A program made the position numbers and the translations under genes. Below are positions 1 to 5,474 of a DNA stretch of 5,600 nucleotides, piece by piece. Under the pieces are notes generated by a model. It had not been told where the DNA came from and did no database searches. It saw only the letters and a list, made by a program, of their open reading frames with translations. The DNA is from Candidatus Zhuqueibacterota bacterium (GTDB taxonomy: Bacteria > KSB1 > UBA2214). Each line of letters starts with the position of its first letter. Position 1 is the stretch's first letter. Location of the stretch: assembly GCA_022706175.1 (NCBI GenBank), contig JAKJDB010000209.1:1-5600 (forward strand), written 5' to 3'.

Positions 1-440
1 TTTTGCATCTGCGGCTCGCACCGCATCTCTGGTCCAGAACAGATGACGTGGAGGCAAAGATCAATGGTCTGCCTGCTGCCTGCACAGTGATCCGGCATCC
101 TCAGTCGGTGCAACCGATCATCGAAGTTGAACTGGTGGACTCTCTTCATGTCACGTTTTGCTTTCTGGAGGCGGCCAGGCTGCCGCTGTTTTTCGCAGCC
201 AACCGATTGGGGGAACCTAACCAGGGCTTGAAGGTGGTCGATGTGCGGCTGAATGACACGGCCGTTCTTTTAACCGCAGAAGGTCTCTCCGGTCAGAGTT
301 ATGAATGGCTGCCATCCGAGATCGGCACCATCGTGCACGCCAAAGGGGCCAGCGTGGCGCAAAAAGACGGTAGGATTTGCTTGCTGGTGGACGATACGGC
401 GCCGGGCCGGTTTGTGGAATTCAGCCTGACGGTTCAATAA
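1..440 (+). CDS. C-terminal part of an unrecognised, probably beta-rich protein
   Basis: The open frame enters from the left edge, with its first complete codon at position 3, and ends at TAA (438-440). This gives 145 residues of a longer protein. The TTG at position 3 could be read as a start, but it has no room for a ribosome binding site, and open frame to the edge makes a 5'-truncated gene more likely. The segment alternates hydrophobic and polar residues with several glycine turns and ends in a strand-like tail (residues FVEFSLTVQ). It has no membrane helix, no cysteine pattern and no catalytic motif that I recognise. This resembles the C-terminal beta-sandwich or Ig-like module of a secreted enzyme, but that is inference from composition only. 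It converges on the M64 peptidase gene across 126 bp. No hairpin precedes the T-run at 484-489, so no clear terminator is visible. Confidence 0.7.
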   Translation, partial: LHLRLAPHLWSRTDDVEAKINGLPAACTVIRHPQSVQPIIEVELVDSLHVTFCFLEAARLPLFFAANRLGEPNQGLKVVDVRLNDTAVLLTAEGLSGQSYEWLPSEIGTIVHAKGASVAQKDGRICLLVDDTAPGRFVEFSLTVQ

Positions 441-549
441 CCGCTTGACCTGCACTTGGGACTAGCTCCATTGATGTACTTGATTTTTTCTTTGTAAATC
501 GCAGGAGCTTGGAATTTCCCGGTGCTCATTCGGCCCTCGCTGGAGCGTC

Positions 550-567
550 GCTGCGTTGGACCGCAGC
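550..567 (-). terminator. GC-rich hairpin at the 3' end of the M64 gene (weak terminator candidate)
   Basis: GCTGCG (550-555) and CGCAGC (562-567) form a perfect 6-bp stem around a 6-nt loop. The hairpin starts at the stop codon of the - strand peptidase gene. No T-run follows on either strand, so it lacks the second half of an intrinsic terminator. It may only protect the 3' end or be coincidental. Confidence 0.25.
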
Positions 568-2021
568 TAACGGCCGCAATAGTAATCGATCATCCGATCG
601 ATTGCGTTTTGACAAACCAGGCAGAACTGATTCTGCGGGTGATGGATCATCAGGCAATGTATCATGGGCCGATAGAGTCCCTTGGTGGAATAGCCTGCGC
701 CTTCGAAAACGCCAACCTTATCCTCCAGGTGTTGATACCGTCGCTTTACCGCTTCCAGCTCTTTGCGTATTTGCTGCTCTTGGCGATCATACTGCTCCTT
801 CACCTTTTTACTCTCCGGCTTGGCTTTCAGTTCTTCTCGGCGTTGCGCAGCGTTCTTTTGCAGCGCCATGGTCAAACTGTCCCGCTTTTCCTTGCCGTAT
901 TCGGTGGGTATGGCGAGGCCGGGGGAGAGCAGGTTTTTCCATTTGATTTTGGCAGGATCCAGTAAAGCGGTGATGTTGGGCTCCGGAGGCTCTACGCCTT
1001 GGGGATAAAAATCATTATAAGCGACTTCAGAGGAATAGTACTCATCCGCCAATCCCCCGAACGAATGGCCGAATTCATGGATGAACACCATTTTGCTGCG
1101 TTCATTGTCCACGGTACTGATGCAGTAATCGTTGAAAATTCCGCCGCCGCCGTAACGGCTATGGTTCACCAGAATGGCGAGAGCGTCGCAGGTCGTTTGG
1201 CCGGCAGCCTGTTGAATGCGAATGCCCTCCTCGGTCAACAGATAGCGGTCCACGTCAAAGGCGTTGAAGGAGGCGTTGAAAGCGGTCTTGCGCCACTCTT
1301 GTTCGCGCGGCTGATCCACTCCCGATTCCGGCGACGGCCGCAGTATGGCATGGATATTAAAATCGGAGCGATGACCTTTAAAAGGCTCGATGGCGAACAT
1401 GGACTCGATGACGCTGTTCACATCTTTGACGAATTTCTCCTGCTCCGCCAAGCGGTAGCCTTCTGCGAGAAAGACCAAATCCACCTTGCTGTGGCAGTCG
1501 CCGTTGGACATGATCGTGAAAATCTGGTCTCCCTCGGCTGCGGTTTCGCGCACAATATGATAATCATTCGGATCGATCCGTTGCTTGAAAATCGGGCTGG
1601 GGATGTTGTCCTTACCCCGCAGTTGGATCACCAGCAGGATGGGCTGTAACGGCATGGGAATGCGTAGTGAGCGTTGAAACGTCCGCTTGATCCCCTCGAG
1701 CGCCGGCGTGGTGGTTTTATACTCGCCGAACATGCAATCGAATCCCTTGGAGTAGATCAGCTGATTGTCGGATAGGCTGTACACGTGTACGCCATAGCGG
1801 CCATAATCGAACGGATAGACCAGATGAACGGTGCTGCCCGGCCATTTCGGCTCCACGCACATTCGGTCGATGGTGATGGTTTCCTCCCGGGCATTCCCGA
1901 TATGAAAATAATCGATGCGCAGAGATTGATCTTTAAAATAATCCTCAAAAACGATGTTCGGTCCTGCCGCGACGGCCGCGGTCAAGACGAGGATCAGGCA
2001 AAACAGGGAACGATTCGGCAT
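567..2021 (-). CDS. Secreted zinc metallopeptidase, family M64 (IgA-peptidase-like)
   Basis: This 484-residue protein starts at ATG 2021, preceded by GGAGG five bases upstream. The frame stays open for 50 more codons to 2171, but that stretch has no good ribosome binding site and would bury the signal peptide. Residues 1-20 form the signal peptide: R4, a hydrophobic core (LFCLILVLTAAV), and likely cleavage near A18-A19. Residues ~25-155 match the M64 N-terminal beta domain (FEDYF, LRIDYFH, LIYSKGFD, FGEYKTT). Residues ~165-484 are the catalytic domain: DLVFLAEGY (181-189), then H315-E-F-G-H319 followed by GGLADEY, the zinc-binding helix with E316 as the general base. The C-terminus keeps GAGYSTKGLYRP (441-452) and C456, C467 and C470. 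Residues ~376-435 form a highly charged helical, coiled-coil-like insert. The protein presumably cleaves proteins outside the cytoplasm. The IgA specificity in the family name comes from one founding member and should not be assumed here. Confidence 0.93.
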   Translation of the reverse strand: MPNRSLFCLILVLTAAVAAGPNIVFEDYFKDQSLRIDYFHIGNAREETITIDRMCVEPKWPGSTVHLVYPFDYGRYGVHVYSLSDNQLIYSKGFDCMFGEYKTTTPALEGIKRTFQRSLRIPMPLQPILLVIQLRGKDNIPSPIFKQRIDPNDYHIVRETAAEGDQIFTIMSNGDCHSKVDLVFLAEGYRLAEQEKFVKDVNSVIESMFAIEPFKGHRSDFNIHAILRPSPESGVDQPREQEWRKTAFNASFNAFDVDRYLLTEEGIRIQQAAGQTTCDALAILVNHSRYGGGGIFNDYCISTVDNERSKMVFIHEFGHSFGGLADEYYSSEVAYNDFYPQGVEPPEPNITALLDPAKIKWKNLLSPGLAIPTEYGKEKRDSLTMALQKNAAQRREELKAKPESKKVKEQYDRQEQQIRKELEAVKRRYQHLEDKVGVFEGAGYSTKGLYRPMIHCLMIHHPQNQFCLVCQNAIDRMIDYYCGR

Positions 2022-2070
2022 AGCGCCCTCCGGGCAGTTGGTTGAACGATGATCAGACCCACGATTGAAT

Positions 2071-2099
2071 AAACTAAAATTTCCTTGCATAAAGGTCAA
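2071..2099 (-). promoter_or_regulatory. Candidate sigma70-type promoter for the M64 gene
   Basis: Read on the - strand, TTGACC (2099-2094) is a 5/6 match to the -35 box. It is followed after 17 bases by TAGTTT (2076-2071), a weak -10 box. The -10 box lies about 50 bases upstream of the chosen ATG at 2021, which supports that start over the longer frame. Confidence 0.4.
2076..2087 (+). repeat. 12-bp direct repeat, copy 1 (AAAATTTCCTTG)
   Basis: This copy lies mainly in the spacer of the candidate - strand promoter and touches its -10 box. An identical 12-mer occurs at 2145-2156, and in both copies a partly matching AT follows two bases later. Placement at both divergent promoters suggests a possible shared regulator site. 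No regulator is identified. Confidence 0.4.
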
Positions 2100-2144
2100 G
2101 ATAATTCTCCTCCGGCGTGAGACCGGGCCGCAAACCGGGCGTGA

Positions 2145-2156
2145 AAAATTTCCTTG
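2145..2156 (+). repeat. 12-bp direct repeat, copy 2 (AAAATTTCCTTG)
   Basis: This is the second copy of the 12-mer, 69 bp from the first. It overlaps the start of the candidate -35 box of the glycosyltransferase operon. The orientation is the same in both copies, so this is not a simple inverted operator. Confidence 0.4.
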
Positions 2157-2182
2157 AATTACACTCGCCAAATGATTAAACT
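2154..2182 (+). promoter_or_regulatory. Candidate sigma70-type promoter for the GT5-PfkB operon
   Basis: TTGAAT (2154-2159) and TAAACT (2177-2182) are separated by 17 bases, each matching the consensus at 4 of 6 positions. The -10 box ends 26 bases before the ATG at 2209, so the untranslated leader would be short, about 20 nt. GGAG at 2200-2203 serves as the ribosome binding site, five bases from the start. Confidence 0.4.
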
Positions 2183-2208
2183 ATTCAAATGAACTTATCG
2201 GAGTAGGC

Positions 2209-3972
2209 ATGCATACCCCATCCGGTTTTGAGCGCGATTGGAGCAGCTTGGGCCTGTATTTCACCAGTGCAGAGGCGGACCAGCTTCGCCGAATCTATGA
2301 GCTTTTTCGCGCCCGCCATTATTGCTTCTGTTCTTTTGAAAACCGTTTCGCCAAAAGCGGCGGCCTGGCCGCGGTCACGGTTAATATTCTTCCATATACT
2401 CGTGCCCTGAGTCTGTATCAGTCGGTGCAGCTGTTCTCGCCTTTTTATCCCCACCTGATGAACAGCGAACGTCTGCAAAAGACCGGCCATGAATGGTTGG
2501 TGCCCTTTGCCGACAACCTGATCAAAACCGAACTGTATCAAACCATTGCGGAGAAAGGGGATCCTGCGCAGGACGGTCTCCATGAGTATTATGTCAAAGC
2601 GGATGGCTTCTTTAATGCCCAGAATGCCATCGGCGATCCTTACCTTTATTTTCCAGACCAACCGGTGGAAAACCAAAAGGCGTTGGTGGACAATTCGCTC
2701 TTTTTCTGCCAGGCGGTCCCCTACGCGTTGCGGGCGCTCGGCTTGGAAGAAGGAAGCGTCCTGCACTTGCAAGAGTGGCAAACAGCTTTGCTGGCGCTTA
2801 CCGGCAAACAGGCGATGCTGTCCGGAATCGTCAAATCCTGCCTGTCCATGATTACCATGCACAATCCCTATGATGCGTTTCTAAGCTGTGCGGCCATCCA
2901 AAAGGTGATGCCGCGTGAAAAGGTGGATCATGTCAGCCGGTTTCTTTATTCCGGCGCCACCGCCTATCAGATCGGACTCTCCCTGATCGATGCACCCATT
3001 ACCACGGTGAGCGACACCTTTGCCCACGAGTTCACTCAAGAAGCTCTGCAGACCGTTCATTTCACACCCCATTTGCAGTCCTATTTCAACAAGAACGGAG
3101 TACGAGGCGTCAACAACGGACCGTTCATTCCCTTTTCCAGCCAATTCCCTAAAAGAGAAAACCACACCCTGGCCGAGCTGCAGGAGATCAAACTAAAAAA
3201 CCGTCATCGGCTTCTGCAGATTCTGGACACCTATCAGCCGGTCGAGCGTTTCGGCGAGCTCAGCTGGCGAGGAGGTCCGTTGACTGATCTGCCCGACGAC
3301 GTGCCGATCCTGGTGATGAGCGGCCGGCTGGACCTGATGCAAAAAGGATTTGATGTGCTGTTGTGCGCGCTGGAGAAATTCAGCCGGGACGATATCAAAG
3401 TGGTTCTGACGCCCATGCCGGTGCGCGCAGCGGATTTGGATTACTTTTATGAGGTCGCCTGCAAATGCCGGGGAAACGTCACGGTATTCCCCATGCGCAT
3501 GAAAGAGGGCTTTGCGGAACTGCAGGCCGGCAGCACCTTTGGACTGATGCCGTCGATCTATGAGCCGTTCGGCGCTGCCATCGAATACATGGCCAACGGC
3601 ACGGTCACCATCGCCCGCGCGACCGGAGGGCTGATCGATCAGATCGAGCCGAATGTAAGCGGACTGCTGTATCGCGAGCCGGCCGACGCCGCCGTCTCCG
3701 AAAGGATCAAGACTTTTATGTCCGCGCCCATTGCGGCGCTGCGCAAGCAGAATGGCTGGTTCACTGCTATGGCGGACTCTCTGGCTGACTGTCTCATCCA
3801 GGCCGGTGCGCTCTACCGGAACCAGCCGGATCGTTACTATGCCATGGTGCAAAAAGGCTTTCTTCAGGCCGGCCGATTCAGCTGGAGCAAGACCGCTGAA
3901 TCCTACGCCTCGGTGGTCCGGCAGGTCGCCGAGTTTACAACTGATTTTCACTCCGAGAAAGGCGTTCACTGA
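2209..3972 (+). CDS. GT5-like glycogen/starch-synthase-family glucosyltransferase (atypical)
   Basis: A 587-residue, apparently cytoplasmic GT-B glycosyltransferase. N-terminal starch-synthase-type half: KSGGLAAV (49-56, the nucleotide-sugar loop), HLQEW (186-190), TMHNP (216-220), TVSDTFAHEFT (266-276) and GVNNG (300-304). C-terminal GT1-type half: SGRLDLMQKG (371-380, with R373 and K379 as the expected phosphate-contacting pair), PSIYEPFG (448-455, E452), ATGGLIDQI (471-479) and FSW (557-559). Family members add glucose from ADP- or UDP-glucose to an alpha-1,4-glucan. This one is about 110 residues longer than E. coli GlgA (477), with ~35 extra residues before KSGGL and additional length elsewhere. 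Oddities: the usual H-x-H-D-W is H-L-Q-E-W here, and R-to-K spacing in the phosphate motif is six rather than five. F454 replaces the cysteine found at this point in E. coli GlgA. Donor and acceptor are therefore uncertain. The start ATG has GGAG five bases upstream. The stop overlaps the next gene by one base. Confidence 0.85.
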   Translation: MHTPSGFERDWSSLGLYFTSAEADQLRRIYELFRARHYCFCSFENRFAKSGGLAAVTVNILPYTRALSLYQSVQLFSPFYPHLMNSERLQKTGHEWLVPFADNLIKTELYQTIAEKGDPAQDGLHEYYVKADGFFNAQNAIGDPYLYFPDQPVENQKALVDNSLFFCQAVPYALRALGLEEGSVLHLQEWQTALLALTGKQAMLSGIVKSCLSMITMHNPYDAFLSCAAIQKVMPREKVDHVSRFLYSGATAYQIGLSLIDAPITTVSDTFAHEFTQEALQTVHFTPHLQSYFNKNGVRGVNNGPFIPFSSQFPKRENHTLAELQEIKLKNRHRLLQILDTYQPVERFGELSWRGGPLTDLPDDVPILVMSGRLDLMQKGFDVLLCALEKFSRDDIKVVLTPMPVRAADLDYFYEVACKCRGNVTVFPMRMKEGFAELQAGSTFGLMPSIYEPFGAAIEYMANGTVTIARATGGLIDQIEPNVSGLLYREPADAAVSERIKTFMSAPIAALRKQNGWFTAMADSLADCLIQAGALYRNQPDRYYAMVQKGFLQAGRFSWSKTAESYASVVRQVAEFTTDFHSEKGVH

Positions 3973-5009
3973 TGGCGGCGGACACAAACGGCATTGCTCT
4001 TATCGGCACTTGTCTGGTGGATGAATTAACGCCGGCGATTGCACCGGGTCAGCTTTCTTATGTCGATGCCGGCCGATTCGTCGATGCGCACGAATTGGCC
4101 AGGGAAGAACTTGTTTACAGCACCGGCGGCATGGCGTTGAACGTCGGTTTGGATCTGGCTAAAATCAACGGTGGTTATCCCATCACGGTCATCGGCAAAG
4201 TGGGCGCGGATCATCGGGCTGAGCTCGTGCGCCGGCAGTTGCGGGAGAACCGCATTCCGGATTCCCACCTGGTGGTGGATGCGCAGAACGCGACCTCCTG
4301 CACCGAGGTGGTGCACATCCGCATGCCGGATGGATCGATCGAACGCATCTTTCGTCACACTCTGGGCGCCATGGGCTCTTTTTCGGAGAACGATATCGAT
4401 TTCAACCTGCTGCGAGGTCACAAGATCGTCCAGTTCGGTTACGGACTTTTGATGCCGCAGTTCGATCTCGCGGATGCGGAATACGGCGCAGCGATGGGAC
4501 GTTGTCTGGCGAAAGCGCAGAAGATGGGACTATGGACTGCGCTGGATTTTGTCTCGCCCACTGCCGACAATCTGTGGAAATTCTTACGATATCGTGACGC
4601 ACTGCACTTTTTAGATATTTGTTGCATCAACGACGATCAGGCCTGTGCGCTCAGCGGACAAACGGATCCGGCCGATGCCTGCAAAAGCCTGGTGCGCACC
4701 TATCGGGCCGGTCGCGCGATCGTGCACTGCGGCAGCACAGGTCCCAATTATGCCTATAGCGAAGAAACCGGACTGCTCATTCAGCCCAATTTTGTTGTTC
4801 CCGAGCAAGAGTACAAGGGCAACACCGGCGCAGGGGACGCTTTTTCAGCAGCCATTCTCCACGGCCTTCACCAGAGCTGGCCCCTGCCGGAGTGTCTGCG
4901 CTTTGCGGCCGCCGCCGCTGCCATCAGCTTGGCGGATGTATCCGCCACCGGCGCCATGAAGCCGGAACGAGAGATACTCCTTTACATGAGCAGCAGGCCA
5001 ACTTATTAA
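3972..5009 (+). CDS. PfkB/ribokinase-family carbohydrate kinase, substrate unknown
   Basis: A 345-residue cytoplasmic kinase that transfers a phosphoryl group from ATP (or another nucleotide) to a sugar or nucleoside hydroxyl. It opens with the strand ALIGTCLVDE (9-18, D17). STGGMALNVG (50-59) is the N-terminal PfkB signature and VIGKVGAD (73-80) the next conserved strand. RHTLGAM (128-134) sits where many sugar kinases have a H-x-x-G-A-N lid/substrate motif, with M instead of N. INDDQACALSG (219-229) corresponds to the NxxE-like region. NTGAGDAF (284-291) is the second PfkB signature, with D289 as the catalytic base and G286-A287-G288 as the anion hole. Length is normal for the family. The ATG shares its A with the upstream TGA (TGATG). 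An AAAGG (3958-3962) lies nine bases before it inside the upstream gene, so translation is probably coupled. Operon context points to a sugar related to the transferase's donor or product, but sequence alone does not fix it. Confidence 0.9.
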   Translation: MAADTNGIALIGTCLVDELTPAIAPGQLSYVDAGRFVDAHELAREELVYSTGGMALNVGLDLAKINGGYPITVIGKVGADHRAELVRRQLRENRIPDSHLVVDAQNATSCTEVVHIRMPDGSIERIFRHTLGAMGSFSENDIDFNLLRGHKIVQFGYGLLMPQFDLADAEYGAAMGRCLAKAQKMGLWTALDFVSPTADNLWKFLRYRDALHFLDICCINDDQACALSGQTDPADACKSLVRTYRAGRAIVHCGSTGPNYAYSEETGLLIQPNFVVPEQEYKGNTGAGDAFSAAILHGLHQSWPLPECLRFAAAAAAISLADVSATGAMKPEREILLYMSSRPTY

Positions 5010-5069
5010 AAAACAAAATTATGCAAATGAATTTTCTTTTCCTGCGCACGTGAGCAAATAAAAAAAGTC

Positions 5070-5098
5070 TTGATTTATTAAAATAAATTACCTAACAT
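5070..5098 (+). promoter_or_regulatory. Candidate sigma70-type promoter downstream of the kinase gene
   Basis: TTGATT (5070-5075) and TAACAT (5093-5098) are 17 bases apart, each a 4/6 match. Transcription would begin near 5105 and, if it stopped at the terminator at 5214-5250, would give an RNA of about 145 nt. The region is AT-rich, so chance matches are common. Confidence 0.35.
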
Positions 5099-5149
5099 TT
5101 GTTTATTATAAGAGCAAACGTACTTTTCAACAAGGGATCATCCAACAAG

Positions 5150-5221
5150 ATGAGAAGTACCATGAGACGTTGGCTATACGACATGTACATTAGTAGTGGG
5201 CAATTCATCACAGGCGGATGA
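5150..5221 (+). CDS. Possible 23-residue small ORF ending in the terminator stem
   Basis: ATG (5150) to TGA (5219-5221) encodes MRSTMRRWLYDMYISSGQFI followed by TGG, a basic peptide with several aromatic residues. AGGGA (5133-5137) lies 12 bases upstream, which is long for a ribosome binding site. The start codon can sit in a small hairpin (TCATC 5138-5142 / GATGA 5149-5153). The stop codon falls within the 5' arm of the terminator hairpin. A ribosome finishing here would cover that arm, the geometry seen in some leader peptides. No amino-acid run typical of attenuation is present. A frame this short arises easily by chance. Confidence 0.2.
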   Translation: MRSTMRRWLYDMYISSGQFITGG

Positions 5222-5250
5222 GAATACGCTTTTCTCTCATTCGCTTTTTT
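5214..5250 (+). terminator. Rho-independent terminator
   Basis: GCGGATGAGA (5214-5223) pairs with TCTCATTCGC (5235-5244) over ten base pairs including one G-T wobble, around an 11-nt loop. Six T residues (5245-5250) follow immediately, then ATTTT. Both halves of an intrinsic terminator are present. It ends either the GT5-PfkB operon, after a 3' UTR of about 200 nt, or a short RNA started at 5070-5098. It also insulates the exported-protein gene at 5475. Confidence 0.78.
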
Positions 5251-5258
5251 ATTTTCTC

Positions 5259-5288
5259 TTGATACTGCTATTAAAAACGTCGTTGAAT
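5259..5288 (+). promoter_or_regulatory. Weak promoter candidate for the exported-protein gene
   Basis: TTGATA (5259-5264) is a 5/6 match to the -35 box. The best -10 at acceptable spacing is TTGAAT (5283-5288, 18 bases), which lacks the important A at its second position. It lies just after the terminator, where a promoter for the gene at 5475 is expected, and would give a leader of about 180 nt. A different sigma factor may be used. Confidence 0.25.
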
Positions 5289-5333
5289 CACACAGAACAC
5301 AGTCAAACCACAAGTAAGGAGGAGAAGGAAAAG

Positions 5334-5470
5334 GAGAGTACAATAGGCAGAAAGAGTAAGCCGAAACTGCCGGGACGCTCTGCGACCGGGCAGCCAGGCG
5401 AATCGGTACAGGATGTGACTCTTTCAAACAGAGTACCAACGAGTCAAAAACAAAAAATTTGGAGGACTCA
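5334..5470 (+). ncRNA. Candidate structured 5' leader (possible cis-regulatory RNA)
   Basis: A perfect 8-bp closing helix joins GAAAGAGT (5350-5357) and ACTCTTTC (5418-5425). Inside it, GCCGA (5360-5364) can pair with TCGGT (5403-5407, one wobble). CTGCCGG (5367-5373) pairs with CCGGGCAG (5386-5393, one bulged G), capped by CGC/GCG. Downstream, GAGTCA (5441-5446) can pair either with TGACTC (5416-5421), which competes with the closing helix, or (GAGTC) with GACTC (5465-5469), which touches the ribosome binding site. That is the layout of a translational switch. It matches no riboswitch class I can name. Pieces resemble the class-I cyclic-di-GMP aptamer (GGGACGC...GC at 5372-5383) but its overall fold is not recovered. 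Confidence 0.35.
5461..5465 (+). promoter_or_regulatory. Ribosome binding site of the exported-protein gene
   Basis: GGAGG lies nine bases before ATG 5475 and fixes that start. Its last G is within the GACTC (5465-5469) segment that can pair with GAGTC at 5441-5445, so access could depend on leader folding. Confidence 0.8.
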
Positions 5471-5474
5471 AAGT

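Larger units (their letters stand above)
5010..5474. other. 465-bp AT-rich non-coding region
   Basis: No long credible gene is seen here. In order it holds: an A/T-only 6-bp inverted repeat (AAAATT 5015-5020 / AATTTT 5030-5035); an imperfect 14-bp palindrome centred on CACGTG (5043-5056); a candidate promoter (5070-5098); a possible 23-codon ORF (5150-5221); a strong intrinsic terminator (5214-5250); a second, weak promoter candidate (5259-5288); a 23-base all-purine run (5316-5338); and a leader with nested complementary segments (5334-5470). Base composition drops sharply in GC compared with the genes before it. Confidence 0.7.

Noticed and set aside
999..1649. A 216-codon frame on the + strand inside the M64 gene
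   Set aside because: The opposite strand encodes conserved M64 motifs, including HEFGH, through the same stretch. This frame is a shadow with no recognisable motif.
2022..2171. A 50-codon N-terminal extension of the M64 gene
   Set aside because: It would place the signal peptide internally, cover the likely promoter and lack a good ribosome binding site. The ATG at 2021 has GGAGG five bases upstream.
2185..2862. A 225-codon frame on the - strand over the start of the glycosyltransferase
   Set aside because: It is antisense to the KSGGL and HLQEW motifs and lacks any family resemblance.
3193..3987. A 264-codon frame on the - strand inside the glycosyltransferase gene
   Set aside because: It is antisense to the conserved C-terminal half of the GT5-like protein. 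Long antisense frames are common in GC-rich coding DNA.
5015..5040. A terminator directly after the kinase gene
   Set aside because: The only inverted repeat is a six-pair A/T-only stem, too unstable to call. The hairpin at 5214-5250 is far better.
5316..5338. A perfect AAGGAGG ribosome binding site within a purine run (5316-5322)
   Set aside because: No ATG, GTG or TTG start follows at a usable distance. The real start at 5475 has its own GGAGG, so this is not called as a gene start.
5358..5410. Class-I cyclic-di-GMP (GEMM) riboswitch
   Set aside because: GGGACGC, GC and AGCC-AGG fragments match, but the conserved AAA after GGGACGC is TCT. The three-way junction with a tetraloop arm and its receptor arm cannot be drawn. 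A single long hairpin fits better.
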